A DNA stretch of 64,000 bases, from NCBI RefSeq assembly GCF_900110215.1, contig NZ_FOCX01000002.1, positions 124,001 through 188,000 of the forward strand, written 5' to 3'. This document shows positions 1 to 8,145 of the stretch, piece by piece. Each line of letters begins with the position of its first letter. The first letter of the stretch is position 1. The position numbers and the translations under genes are program-made. A model generated the notes under the pieces. That model searched no databases. It was given only the letters and a program-made list of their open reading frames with translations, and was not told where the DNA came from. The stretch is from Halorientalis persicus (GTDB lineage Archaea > Halobacteriota > Halobacteria > Halobacteriales > Haloarculaceae).

Positions 1-336
1 CGGTCCGCGAAGTTCGACGCCCCCGCGCCGTTGGAGTTGCTCCCGGACCGGTGGGAGTGCGAGCAGTCCCGCGCCCACGGCGAGCGCGCCGGGGAGCGGG
101 AGCTTCTGTGCGGTGACGAGCCCGAACAGGACGAGAAAGACGCCCACACACCAGACCACGAGTCGCCGCGCGGAAACGTCGATCCGCAGTCGTCGTCGCG
201 TCGGCGGGAAGACGTACAGCCCCAGCAACAGGATGACGACACCGACCGGCGGTGCGCCGATCAGCGAGAGTGCGCCGAGTGCGAGCAACACCAGTCCGCC
301 GACGTATGCCAGCCGTCCTTTGAGATTCCAACGCAC
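1..336 (-). CDS. membrane protein, 3' end outside window (partial)
   Basis: Open without a stop from a GTG at 336 to the left edge (112 codons). An in-frame TAG nine codons upstream leaves this GTG as the only possible start. The product begins MRWNLKGRLAYVGG and has a hydrophobic hairpin (about residues 7-42), an Arg-rich turn (PPTRRR), another helix (about 58-78) and a fourth hydrophobic stretch (about 84-100). This alternation of helices and basic turns is typical of a small haloarchaeal integral membrane protein. Function not recognised. It is divergent from the phosphate permease gene. Confidence 0.6.
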   Translation of the reverse strand, partial: MRWNLKGRLAYVGGLVLLALGALSLIGAPPVGVVILLLGLYVFPPTRRRLRIDVSARRLVVWCVGVFLVLFGLVTAQKLPLPGALAVGAGLLALPPVREQLQRRGGVELRGP

Positions 337-502
337 GGGCGAAGGTGGCGTATCCGGCGACTAAAAGCCTGTTACTCGGTGTTCGCGCCGTCCGGGTGCG
401 ACTGACGCCCGGTACGCGTCCTCGCATCGACCCGGGAGTGACTGCCGACAAACCGAAGGGCCACGGGGTGAAACCCACGGGCACTGGGGACTACAGTTCA
501 GT

Positions 503-1750
503 ATGGTCACAGCGCTCGTCGTCGTCGGCTTGCTCGTCGCAGCGTTCGTCGGGTACAACATCGGTGGCTCGTCGACCGGGGTCGCGTTCGGCCCGGCGGT
601 CGGCAGTCGGATCGTGCGGAAGACCACTGCGGCGGCGCTTTTCACCCTCTTTGCATTCGTCGGGGCCTGGACCGTCGGGCGCAACGTCATCGACACCATG
701 AGCGACGGGATCGTCCCCGCCGCGCAGTTCTCACCGACGGCCAGCGTGGGCGTTCTCTTTTTTACCGGGCTCGCACTCCTGATCTCGAACATCTATGGCG
801 TCCCCGCTTCCACGTCGATGACCGCGGTCGGTGCCATCGTCGGGCTGGGGCTGGCGACCGGGACGCTCGACGCGGCACTGATGTTCACCATCGTCTCGGC
901 GTGGATCGTCGCGCCGCTGATCGGCTTCGGTGTCGGTGCCGCCATCGGCCGCTATCTCTACCCCCACCTGGACGCCAGGCTCTCCTTTGGCCGGATGCGC
1001 GACCCGCTGTTGCGAATCGACCGGTCCGGATTCGTCCCGCGGCCCGGACTCAACGAGAACGCCTCCACGCGGGACCTGATCGGTGCCGCCCTCGTCCTCG
1101 TGATCGCCTGTTACATGGGCTTCTCGGCAGGGGCCTCGAACGCGGCCAACGCCGTCGCACCGCTGGTCGGCAACGGCTCGATCACCATGAACCAGGGCAT
1201 CCTGCTGGCGGTCGGAACTATCGGCCTCGGCGGGTTCACCATCGCCCGGCGGACGCTGGCGACCGTCGGCAACGACATCACCGACCTGCCGATTCTGGCG
1301 GCACTGATCGTCTCGCTCGTCGGCGCGACGATCATCACCGTCCTCTCACAGCTGGGGATCCCGGCGAGTCTCGCGGTGAGTACCACCTGCTGTATCATCG
1401 GCCTGGGCTGGGGCCGGGCCAGCCGGACCGCGACGCTGGCGGAGCTGGCGAAGCCGACACCACCGGGCGAAGGGGAGACGGACCTCGCCACGGGGTCGCT
1501 CGCCACCTCGCCGGCCGGCGAGGAGAGTGCCGGGCCGACGGTCGGGCAACTCGCGACCGGCGAGGCCGAAGCGCCGACCGAACCCCCGGAGAACCCCGAC
1601 ATTCCCGGGATCGGGAACGAAGCGCCCGAGGAAGTGACCGCCGAGAGCCTGTTCGATCCGGCGGCCACGGCCCGGATCGTCACGCTGTGGATCCTCTCGC
1701 CCGTGGTGTCGGTCGTGGGCTCGTACATCCTGTTCGCCCTGCTGCTGTGA
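503..1750 (+). CDS. PiT-family inorganic phosphate permease
   Basis: Imports inorganic phosphate across the cell membrane, normally coupled to Na+ or H+. The 415-residue product is strongly hydrophobic. It shows the two inverted family repeats: GYNIGGSSTGVAFGPAVG near residues 17-34 and GASNAANAVAPLVG near 210-223, followed by TVGNDITDLP. These match the PHO4 signature repeat, the first copy being degenerate. A long acidic, Pro-rich loop (about 305-385) precedes the last helix. The first repeat begins close to the N-terminus, supporting ATG 503. A Usp gene follows 36 bp downstream, a pairing often seen in haloarchaea, suggesting co-transcription. Confidence 0.93.
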   Translation: MVTALVVVGLLVAAFVGYNIGGSSTGVAFGPAVGSRIVRKTTAAALFTLFAFVGAWTVGRNVIDTMSDGIVPAAQFSPTASVGVLFFTGLALLISNIYGVPASTSMTAVGAIVGLGLATGTLDAALMFTIVSAWIVAPLIGFGVGAAIGRYLYPHLDARLSFGRMRDPLLRIDRSGFVPRPGLNENASTRDLIGAALVLVIACYMGFSAGASNAANAVAPLVGNGSITMNQGILLAVGTIGLGGFTIARRTLATVGNDITDLPILAALIVSLVGATIITVLSQLGIPASLAVSTTCCIIGLGWGRASRTATLAELAKPTPPGEGETDLATGSLATSPAGEESAGPTVGQLATGEAEAPTEPPENPDIPGIGNEAPEEVTAESLFDPAATARIVTLWILSPVVSVVGSYILFALLL

Positions 1751-1786
1751 CCCAACACGTTTGTCGCCACCCGTCGTAGGGACCGT

Positions 1787-2200
1787 ATGGACGTACTCGT
1801 CCCCATGGACGACTCCGAGATGGCCGAACACGCCCTCGAATACGCACTCGACGTGTTCGACGACGCCGAGATCACCGTACTGACGGTCGTCGGCGAGCCG
1901 TCGATCATGTGGGGTGAGGCGGCGGCGATCGCGATCGCCGACGATATGCAGGAAGCGGCCGAGGAACACGGCCAGACGGTCGCGGACCGGGCCGGCGAGA
2001 TCGCGGCCGACCACGACACCGAGGTCGACGTGTCGGTCCGGACCGGCCACCCGTCACGAGCGATCCTCGACGCCGCCGAGGACTACGACACCATCGTCCT
2101 CGGGAGCCACGGAGGATCGGTGGCCGACCGGCTGATGGTCGGCAACGTCGCGGAGACGGTGTTCCGGCGAGCGCCGGTTCCGGTGACGGTCGTCCGCTGA
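1787..2200 (+). CDS. universal stress protein (UspA family)
   Basis: Cytoplasmic Usp domain of usual length (137 residues). It starts MDVLVPMDDSE, the first beta strand with the nucleotide-contacting Asp, and ends with GSHGG followed by VGNVAETVFRRAPVPVTVV. That is the Gx2Gx9G(S/T) ATP-binding loop with Asn in the usual Ser position of the second half, so nucleotide binding is likely but not assured. It lies 36 bp behind the phosphate permease and probably shares its transcript. Such partners are thought to modulate transporters, but nothing here defines the role. Confidence 0.92.
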   Translation: MDVLVPMDDSEMAEHALEYALDVFDDAEITVLTVVGEPSIMWGEAAAIAIADDMQEAAEEHGQTVADRAGEIAADHDTEVDVSVRTGHPSRAILDAAEDYDTIVLGSHGGSVADRLMVGNVAETVFRRAPVPVTVVR

Positions 2201-2206
2201 GACTAC

Positions 2207-2221
2207 GTAGGCCGAGCCTAC
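2207..2221 (+). terminator. short stem-loop after the usp gene
   Basis: GTAGGC, loop CGA, GCCTAC: a perfect 6-bp stem seven bases after the usp stop codon, in the gap between two convergent genes. No T-tract follows, so this is a possible 3'-end structure rather than a demonstrated terminator. Confidence 0.3.
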
Positions 2222-2281
2222 TCGGACGCTACACCACCGCCAGAACCGCCCTGAGGGGTGCCGGGAGGTGTACCCAACCGC

Positions 2282-3628
2282 TCAGGACAGCAGTGTCGAA
2301 CCGTCGAAGGCGGTCCGGTCGTACTCGATGTCGAGCAGGTCCATCAGCGTCGGCGCGATGTCCAGCAGGTCGGCGTCGTCGATGCGTGCGTCGGGGTCGT
2401 CGACGAACAGACAGGCGTTGTCGAAGCTGTGCATCCCGTTACGTGGTCCCTTCCCGAAGACGTCGTCGTCGCCCTTGAACCCGGACTTGAGATCGAAGCC
2501 GTGGTTCGGGACGACCACGAGGTCGGGCGCGATGTCGTCGTGGTCGCCGCGGAAGGCGTCTTCCCGGGTGACCACGCGGTCGGCGACCTTGTTGCCGTCC
2601 GGCCCTTCCAGGGCTTCGAGTTCGGCCTGGAGTTCGTCCCGGACGGCCTCGTACTCGTCCTCGGGGACGCTCCCGCGGGGCTCGCGGTCTTCGAGGTTGA
2701 TGTAGAAGCGGCCGGGAATTAGCGAGTAGGCCTTCGTCTCCTCGGCGATGTCGCCGAGTTCGTCGTGATCGTCGTCCTCGTAGCTGAGCCAGCCGTTCTG
2801 GGAGAGCCACTCGTTGCAGTGGACCTCGTAGTTCAGCGTGGTGAAGCCGTGGTCGGAGGCGACGACCATCGTCACGTCGTCGGGGAGGAGTTCGCGCATC
2901 TCGCCGAGATACTGGTCGACCTTGCGGTAGAACTCCAGGAACTCCTCTTTGTACTCGCCGTCTTTCTCGTAGTCCTCGAACAGGAAGTGGTTGACACGGT
3001 CGGTCGTCATGTAGACGCCGAAAAACAGGTCCCAGTCGTCCTGTTCGACGTAGTTTTTGAACGCCTCGTGGTTGCGGTCGATGGTCTCGTGGGCGTCCTC
3101 GATGAAGTCGGACTTGTCGTCGTCGTGGCCCAGTTTGGCGTTGACGTCGATGCGGTAGTCGATATCCTCCAGATAGTCCCGGAGGTCGTCCGGGTAGGCC
3201 GCCTTGTCGATGCCGGGCGAGAGAAAGCCCGAGACCATCCGCTGGACGTCACGTTGGGGCGGGAACGTCACGGGGACGTTCATCACCGTCGCCTGCCGGT
3301 CGGCGTCGTGAACGCGATCCCAGATCCGGGTGGCCTGTACGTCCCGTCCCATCGGGACGTACGTGTCGTAGGAGCCGACCTCCCGATCCTGGAACCCGTA
3401 GACGCCGGTCTCGCCGGGGTTGACGCCGGTCGTCAACGACGGCCAACAGGCGCTCGATTCGGGGGGCACGATGCTGTCGATGGCCCCCGCACTCCCCTCG
3501 TCGGCCAGCGCCGCGAGGTTCTCGAACTCGTCGAAATGCTCCGAAAGCATACTGTACGGAACCCCGTCGATGCCGAAGAACGCGACACGGGGGCCGTCGT
3601 CGCCACGAAGCCGGTCGAACAGACCCAT
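2282..3628 (-). CDS. alkaline-phosphatase-superfamily phosphodiesterase/nucleotide pyrophosphatase
   Basis: Probable hydrolase of phosphodiester or pyrophosphate bonds with two metal ions. Ligands can be read in order: D21 (FFGIDGV), a Ser-rich nucleophile segment PPESSACWPSLTTG (Ser58 in the usual Thr position), TDRVNHF, ASDHGF and the late MHSFDN. The 448 residues fit haloarchaeal type I phosphodiesterase/NPP-like proteins. ATG 3628 (MGLFDRLRG) is preferred to the GTG nine codons upstream because the first strand lies right after it. No signal peptide is seen, so it acts in the cytoplasm. The substrate cannot be inferred from sequence. Confidence 0.88.
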   Translation of the reverse strand: MGLFDRLRGDDGPRVAFFGIDGVPYSMLSEHFDEFENLAALADEGSAGAIDSIVPPESSACWPSLTTGVNPGETGVYGFQDREVGSYDTYVPMGRDVQATRIWDRVHDADRQATVMNVPVTFPPQRDVQRMVSGFLSPGIDKAAYPDDLRDYLEDIDYRIDVNAKLGHDDDKSDFIEDAHETIDRNHEAFKNYVEQDDWDLFFGVYMTTDRVNHFLFEDYEKDGEYKEEFLEFYRKVDQYLGEMRELLPDDVTMVVASDHGFTTLNYEVHCNEWLSQNGWLSYEDDDHDELGDIAEETKAYSLIPGRFYINLEDREPRGSVPEDEYEAVRDELQAELEALEGPDGNKVADRVVTREDAFRGDHDDIAPDLVVVPNHGFDLKSGFKGDDDVFGKGPRNGMHSFDNACLFVDDPDARIDDADLLDIAPTLMDLLDIEYDRTAFDGSTLLS

Positions 3629-3714
3629 ACCGCTCGTTACCGGGACCGGGCACAAGAAGCTTCTTTTCGCGGTGGAATATCGGCGGCCATCCGGGACACC
3701 GGCAAAACCTGTCC

Positions 3715-3861
3715 TTACTCCCGCTCCGTCTCGTCGACCGACGGCTCTTCGCGGGATTCGAAGTTCTCGGGAACCACGGTCGCGTGAAACATACCGGCGG
3801 ACTGGTGATCGGTCGCCATCACATTCGGAGGTACGACAGCCGTGTCCAAATAATTACCCAT
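3715..3861 (-). CDS. possible 48-residue small protein
   Basis: Short reading frame MGNYLDTAVVPPNVMATD..., ending SVDETERE. It is upstream of and co-directional with the phosphodiesterase. The acidic tail (ESREEPSVDETERE) resembles real haloarchaeal coding sequence. Just upstream the DNA is unusually AT-rich (about 3850-3875), as a promoter would be. A second in-frame ATG two codons upstream is equally possible. No known family recognised; it could be a non-coding leader. Confidence 0.35.
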   Translation of the reverse strand: MGNYLDTAVVPPNVMATDHQSAGMFHATVVPENFESREEPSVDETERE

Positions 3862-4213
3862 AATCATAATACATCGGGTGGTGGGGCGTGCATAACTGAG
3901 AGGTATGCCACGGGACATCGACGGTCGCTCCCCGCTGTGTGGACGACGAGTTCTCGCCTCGCCCCCGCGAACGGTCGGGCGGGCGGGAGTTGTCGAATCG
4001 TGGCGCTCGTTTCCGGTTTCCCTTGCCGGAAGCTCGGGTAGGTTGCCGAGTGGGGACCGATACTCTAGGCTTTCCACCCGCGGTCGAGGAGCGGCCCGGC
4101 GTGACCGTCCCCCGTCTCGGTCGCTCGATCGACAGATCAGTTGTAGAACGGTCGTAACACCGTCCTGTCTCCCGAGCGGCCGGATCGGGGGGACACACCT
4201 CGGAAAAAACGGA
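3862..4213. other. intergenic stretch without a supported gene
   Basis: About 350 bp. The left end is AT-rich (taatcataatac) and probably holds the leftward promoter of the small frame. The remainder is GC-rich with short inverted repeats such as ACGGT-CGTAAC-ACCGT near 4151-4166. Frames on both strands give Arg/Pro/Ser-rich, low-quality translations without family resemblance. I searched for the conserved core of RNase P RNA and SRP RNA by eye and saw neither. Confidence 0.4.
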
Positions 4214-4215
4214 GC

Positions 4216-4224
4216 TATACTAAT
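4216..4224 (+). promoter_or_regulatory. TATA box of the ATP-grasp gene
   Basis: TATACTAAT in GC-rich surroundings, 25-33 bp before ATG 4249. This spacing predicts a leaderless or very short-leader transcript and favours ATG 4249 over the GTG two codons upstream. Confidence 0.6.
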
Positions 4225-4248
4225 CCGGGTCGCTGTCAGGGTGTGGGT

Positions 4249-5541
4249 ATGGCCACAGACAGCGCGCTGGTGTTGACCAGCCAGAAACAGAGCGGGCTGG
4301 CTATCGTCCGGTCGCTGGGGCGTCGGGGTGTCCCGGTCGTCGCCGGCGGTCCGTCCGCGCCCACGCTGGGGATGCGCTCGCGGTTCAGCGACGGCCGGTA
4401 CGTCCACCCGGATCCCGAGGCGGGGGCACAGCGCTTTCTCGACGATCTGCTCGCGTATCTCGACGACACGACCCACGAGTACGTGTTCGGGCCGACCGAC
4501 TGGATGACCTCGTTGCTCGCGAAACACCGCCCGGAGATCGAGGCGACCGGGACCTGTCCGGCGGTCGAAGACTGGGAGACTTTCCGTCGGGTCTTCGACA
4601 AGGGCCGCCTGTTCGAGCGCCTGGCCGACGTGGACGTGCCGTGTCCGGAGACACACGCGCCCGAAACCGTCGCCGACGTGGCGTCCATCGCGTCCGACCT
4701 GTCCTATCCCGTGGTCGTGAAACCGCGGAGCAAGACCTTCTGGGACGACGAGGGCCGGTACGCGACCTATCTCGTCGACGACCGGAACTACGCGGGGTCG
4801 CCCGCGGAACTGCGCGAGACCTACCGATCGCTGTTGGCCGAGGAGCCGAAACTCCGTGCGTGGCCGCCCATCGTCCAGGAGTACGTCCCCGGCGAGACGA
4901 CGACGACGGTCGTACTGGCCGAGGATGGCGAGGTCCGGGCACACTTCCAGGAGCGACGGCTCCGAACTGTCCCGCCGTCGGGGGGCAGTTCCGCACTGCT
5001 GGGCGTCGTCGACGACCGGCGGATGTACCGGTACGCCGAACGCGTGATCGGAGCGTTCGACTGGACCGGCCCCGCTCAGGTCGAGTTCATGGAACGGCCG
5101 GACGGCGAGTACGTACTCATCGAGGTCAACGGCCGCTACTGGGGATCGCTGCCGTTCGCCATCAACTGCGGTGTGGACTTCCCGTGGCTCCACTACCGAC
5201 AGCTCCGGGGCGAGTCCGCTCGCCACGACGGCGACTACCGGACCGACGTGACCCAGCGCCGCACCCGACAGGATCTGGAGTGGCTGGGCCACCAGCTCGC
5301 CGAGCGCAACTACCGGGCGCTGGGCCCTTTCCTCGCGGATGTCGTGCGTGCCGACCACACTTTCGTCTCGCTCCGGGACCCGCTGCCGACGCTGTGGACA
5401 CTGCGACAGGTTCCGGAGACACTCCTGAACATGGAGCCGTCGGCCCTCGAGACGAACGATGCGACGGCCGGTGTGGAACGGACGCGTCGCTCGGTGGCGG
5501 GTGACGAGCGAAAGAACGCAAACGCGGGAGAGCCCCGTTAG
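4249..5541 (+). CDS. ATP-grasp carboxylate-amine ligase-like protein
   Basis: ATP-grasp enzymes couple ATP hydrolysis to joining a carboxylate with an amine or thiol through an acyl phosphate. Seen here: an N-terminal pre-ATP-grasp fold (SALVLTSQKQSGLAIVRSLG), the ATP-contacting VVVKPRSKTF, the hinge region PIVQEYVPGE, and the metal-ligand segment GPAQVEFM...YVLIEVNGRYWGS. The C-terminal 90 residues are basic/acidic and unlike a catalytic domain. The family resembles haloarchaeal D-aspartate-ligase/CarB-like proteins of unknown substrate. The stop codon overlaps that of the convergent pyrophosphatase gene within TTAG. Confidence 0.85.
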   Translation: MATDSALVLTSQKQSGLAIVRSLGRRGVPVVAGGPSAPTLGMRSRFSDGRYVHPDPEAGAQRFLDDLLAYLDDTTHEYVFGPTDWMTSLLAKHRPEIEATGTCPAVEDWETFRRVFDKGRLFERLADVDVPCPETHAPETVADVASIASDLSYPVVVKPRSKTFWDDEGRYATYLVDDRNYAGSPAELRETYRSLLAEEPKLRAWPPIVQEYVPGETTTTVVLAEDGEVRAHFQERRLRTVPPSGGSSALLGVVDDRRMYRYAERVIGAFDWTGPAQVEFMERPDGEYVLIEVNGRYWGSLPFAINCGVDFPWLHYRQLRGESARHDGDYRTDVTQRRTRQDLEWLGHQLAERNYRALGPFLADVVRADHTFVSLRDPLPTLWTLRQVPETLLNMEPSALETNDATAGVERTRRSVAGDERKNANAGEPR

Positions 5542-6068
5542 AAGTTCTCCTCGTAGAGGTCCATCGCGTGCTCGATGGCGTCCATCGCCGCCTGCTTGTC
5601 CTCCCAGCCCTGCGTCTCGACTTCCTTGCCTTCTTCGAGGTTCTTGTAGGTCGCGAAGAACTCGTCGATCTCGTCGAGTTGCTGCTGGGGGATGTCCGAG
5701 AGGTTCTGGATGTGATCGAAGCGCGGGTCCTCGGTGGGGACGGCGATGACCTTGTCGTCCTGTTCGCCGTCGTCGTCCATCTTCATCAGGGCGACCGGAC
5801 GGGCCTCGATGACACAGCCGGGGAACGTCTGGTCCTCGACGAGGACCAGCACGTCGAAGGGGTCCTCGTCGTCGTAGTACGACTGCGGGATGAACCCGTA
5901 GTCGGAGGGATAGTGCACGTTGCTGTGGAGGACCCGGTCCAGCACCACGCCGGGGACGTCCTTGTCGTACTCGTACTTGTTGCGCTCGCCTTTCAGGCAC
6001 TCGACGACCGCGTAGATCTCTTCGGGCGGGTTCGGCCCGGTTTCGAGGTCTTCCCAGAGGTTCGTCAT
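5538..6068 (-). CDS. ppa: inorganic pyrophosphatase, family I
   Basis: Hydrolyses PPi released by biosynthetic reactions to two phosphates with Mg2+ in the cytoplasm. The 176-residue length is standard for archaeal family I enzymes. Diagnostic stretches: ERNKYEYDKDVPG, SNVHYPSDYGFIPQSYYDD and the active-site signature DEDPFDVLVLV, then VIAVP and DIPQQQLDEIDEFF. ATG 6068 (MTNLWEDLETGPNPPEEIY) matches the family N-terminus. The in-frame extension upstream is basic and unlike it. Confidence 0.96.
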   Translation of the reverse strand: MTNLWEDLETGPNPPEEIYAVVECLKGERNKYEYDKDVPGVVLDRVLHSNVHYPSDYGFIPQSYYDDEDPFDVLVLVEDQTFPGCVIEARPVALMKMDDDGEQDDKVIAVPTEDPRFDHIQNLSDIPQQQLDEIDEFFATYKNLEEGKEVETQGWEDKQAAMDAIEHAMDLYEENF

Positions 6069-6390
6069 CACCTGCCCGTGCGACAGCGGGCCAAAAAGTA
6101 CTTTCGTAATCCGTGCCGAGTACGATGTGACTCCCAATTTTCCGTCAGCGGCCCACGCCACGCGGCACGAGCGTGTCTCCCGTGGCACTGGCCGCACCCG
6201 TCATCACTGGCTTGTATCCTTTACGAATAAGAAATCAGACACAAGGGTGTCTGAAACGCCCCACCAGCGTACAGCACTATTCATTCCAACACAAATCTGC
6301 AAGGAGAAATCACACCACACTGGCCTCAAATCCAAAGGAACGCCGTTCGAGTTAACAAGCGTTAAATGGCTTGGTGACATTTAGCTAAGT
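6069..6390. promoter_or_regulatory. divergent control region, ppa / PadR-like gene
   Basis: This 322-bp region is much more AT-rich than its neighbours from about 6210 onward. It contains an 8-bp inverted repeat TCAGACAC-AAGG-GTGTCTGA (6235-6254) and a likely TATA element TTAAAT at 6362-6367, about 27 bp before the regulator's ATG. A second TTAA-containing half element (gttaacaagcgttaaat) precedes it. The inverted repeat is a candidate operator, perhaps for the adjacent regulator itself. No coding frame is supported. Confidence 0.5.
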
Positions 6391-6750
6391 ATGTCAGAGT
6401 CACAAACTGTGGAGGCAGACCTGGAGGTCGCGCGCGAACTCACGGCGTTTCAGCGTAACATTCTGGTCATCCTGAGCGAGGAACCCCGATACGGGCTCGC
6501 GATCAAGCGCGAACTCGAAGCCTACTACGACTCGGAAGTCAACCACGGGCGGCTCTACCCCAACCTCGACGACCTCGTCGAGATGGGGCTCGTCGAGAAG
6601 AGCGAACTCGACAAGCGGACCAACCAGTACTCGCTGACCGAGGCCGGTCACGACGTACTGCTCGACCAGCTCTCTTGGATCTTCGGCCGGTTCGTCACGG
6701 ACGACAGTCGGGCCGACGAGCTCGAAGCGCTCATCGACGAGCAGCGCTAG
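6391..6750 (+). CDS. PadR-like winged-helix transcriptional regulator
   Basis: DNA-binding regulator of 119 residues. After an acidic leader, LTAFQRNILVILSEEPRYGLAIKRELEAYY forms the first helices and the recognition helix. EVNHGRLYPNLDDLVEMGLVEK is the PadR-type helix plus wing, and RTNQYSLTEAGHDVL completes the domain. The form resembles haloarchaeal PadR proteins, including the oxidative-stress regulator RosR, but I cannot assign it to RosR. It probably acts as a dimer. The stop codon is shared with the convergent rnhA-operon gene in a CTAG. Confidence 0.88.
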   Translation: MSESQTVEADLEVARELTAFQRNILVILSEEPRYGLAIKRELEAYYDSEVNHGRLYPNLDDLVEMGLVEKSELDKRTNQYSLTEAGHDVLLDQLSWIFGRFVTDDSRADELEALIDEQR

Positions 6751-7367
6751 AAGGAGTCAGCGACGTCGAGAGTGAGCTCGACCGATCGGTCGATCCGGGC
6801 TCGCTGTTCATCGCTCGGCCACGCGTTGCGCGGGAAGTACTCGGTTACGAATTCTGCTATTTCGTCGTCGGTCGCGGCGTCGATGGGCTTGGCGTAATGG
6901 TTGTGCATGAACGCGGCCAGCGCCGCGGCGTTCTCGCCGTGGACATCGCCGTGTTCCTCGGCGACGGCCTCCGCGATGGCGCGGTTGCGCTGTGCGACGG
7001 CGTCCCAATCCTCGCCGTCGCCCGGCCCGCCCAGCGGGCGTTCGATCCCCCGGTCCACGTCCTCGACTACATCCATCTGGACCACGCCGTCGTCGAGCCA
7101 CTCCTCGGGATGGAGCACGAGCGTGTCGTGGCCCTCGTCCTCGCGGACGCGGGCGGTGAACTCGTGGTCGGCGAGCAGCGATTCCCGGCGGTCCCGGTAG
7201 GCCGCTGCTTCCTGTTCGTCGACAGCCGCCCGCGCCAGCCGCGTGAGCCGTTCGACTTCGTCGAGCACGTCCTGTGGGACCTCGGTGGACTCCTCGATGG
7301 CCTCGTCTGCCTCGTCGTCCAGTTGCGCGACCGGCGCGTCCTCGGGGTCGGGTGTCTCGTCAGTCAT
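6747..7367 (-). CDS. rnhA-operon protein, function unknown
   Basis: Acidic 206-residue protein encoded immediately downstream of rnhA, overlapping it by 8 bp, so translationally linked. ATG 7367 (MTDETPDPEDAPVAQLD) is chosen because the preceding seven residues look non-coding. It has a helical N-terminal half (EVPQDVLDEVERLTRLARAAV) and a conserved-looking tail with HNHYAKPIDAATDDEIAEF and FPRNAW. I recognise it as the haloarchaeal protein usually annotated as rnhA operon protein. No catalytic motif is visible. Confidence 0.75.
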   Translation of the reverse strand: MTDETPDPEDAPVAQLDDEADEAIEESTEVPQDVLDEVERLTRLARAAVDEQEAAAYRDRRESLLADHEFTARVREDEGHDTLVLHPEEWLDDGVVQMDVVEDVDRGIERPLGGPGDGEDWDAVAQRNRAIAEAVAEEHGDVHGENAAALAAFMHNHYAKPIDAATDDEIAEFVTEYFPRNAWPSDEQRARIDRSVELTLDVADSF

Positions 7368-7953
7368 CGTCGAGTGCGTCGTTTGCAAGTTCGTCGGCGC
7401 GTTCGTTTATCTCCCGCGGTACGTGGGTCAGCGTCCAGTCGTCAAAGCCCGCCAGCAGTTCCCGGACCGTCACCCGGTGTTCGCGCAATTGCGGGTCGTT
7501 GGCGTCGTACTCCCCCCGAACCTGCTTGACGATCAACTCGGAGTCACCACGCACCTCGACCGTATCGAATCCGAAGTCCCGGGCGACTTCCAGCGCCTTC
7601 GTCAGCGCCTCGTACTCGGCCTGATTGTTCGTGGCTCGGCCGATCCGCTCGCCACCCTCGGTGACGATGCCGCCGTCCGTGACGATTACCCACCCGACGG
7701 CCGCCGGCCCGGGATTGCCGCGGCACGCCCCGTCGAAGTAGACGTGTGCACGGCCGCCCTCCTCCCGGAGCAGGGCCTCGATGGCCTCCGGAGACCCACC
7801 CTGCACGACGACCTTGTCGTCGTAGGCAACGGCCGTGGCTCCCCCGTGTGTGGCCCGCCAGCGCTCGTGGTCGGTGTTCCCGTCCTGCACGTCGACGCCG
7901 GCGTCGGCCAGCCGCTCGCGGGCCTCGGCCACGTCACACTCGATGACCGGCAT
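7360..7953 (-). CDS. rnhA: ribonuclease HI
   Basis: Cleaves the RNA strand of RNA-DNA hybrids, helping remove primers and R-loops. The RNase H fold occupies about residues 69-195, with metal ligands D74 (YFDGACRGNPGP), E113 (NNQAEYEAL), D137 (VRGDSELIVKQ) and D187 (NERADELAN). The first 68 residues form an extra N-terminal domain (ERWRATHGGATAVAYDDKVV), as in other haloarchaeal RnhA proteins. A small domain of this sort may bind the hybrid, but that is inference. It overlaps the next gene and forms a two-gene operon. Confidence 0.93.
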   Translation of the reverse strand: MPVIECDVAEARERLADAGVDVQDGNTDHERWRATHGGATAVAYDDKVVVQGGSPEAIEALLREEGGRAHVYFDGACRGNPGPAAVGWVIVTDGGIVTEGGERIGRATNNQAEYEALTKALEVARDFGFDTVEVRGDSELIVKQVRGEYDANDPQLREHRVTVRELLAGFDDWTLTHVPREINERADELANDALDDD

Positions 7954-8110
7954 TGAAGTTCACTCACCAGTGGCCGGGCTTACCGTTTGTGGTCGCCACC
8001 GAACGACGCCGGACGTTCCTCCGGTGTAGAGATGGCCGAAATCGAGCCGTAGCGGGGCGAAGCGAACGTCTGACGCACGCGCCACGAACCATAAAGTATT
8101 TGTCCAAGGA

Positions 8111-8140
8111 TTTAAGATGCCGCGTGATACTACTATAAAA
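8111..8140 (+). promoter_or_regulatory. promoter elements of the first tfb gene
   Basis: Two TATA-like boxes precede ATG 8146. TTTAAG (8111-8116) is at the classical 30-35 bp distance. CTATAAAA (8133-8140) is only 6 bp before the ATG and would start transcription inside the gene. The first box fits the Zn-ribbon start. The second may be an alternative or mask the start; this is inference. Confidence 0.5.
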
Positions 8141-8145
8141 GTGCG

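Noticed and set aside
3862-4248. Possible structural RNA (RNase P or SRP RNA) in the largest gap
   Set aside because: No conserved RNase P or SRP core or long stable stem was visible. A covariance-model search would be decisive.
3715-6000. Very long minus-strand frame across the ATP-grasp gene
   Set aside because: It runs antisense to a gene with clear ATP-grasp motifs and is rich in Arg/Pro/Val without domains, a usual effect of high GC on opposite frames.
8133-8140. CTATAAAA as the sole tfb promoter
   Set aside because: It lies only 6 bp before ATG 8146 and would remove the start codon from the transcript; the TTTAAG at 8111 has normal spacing.
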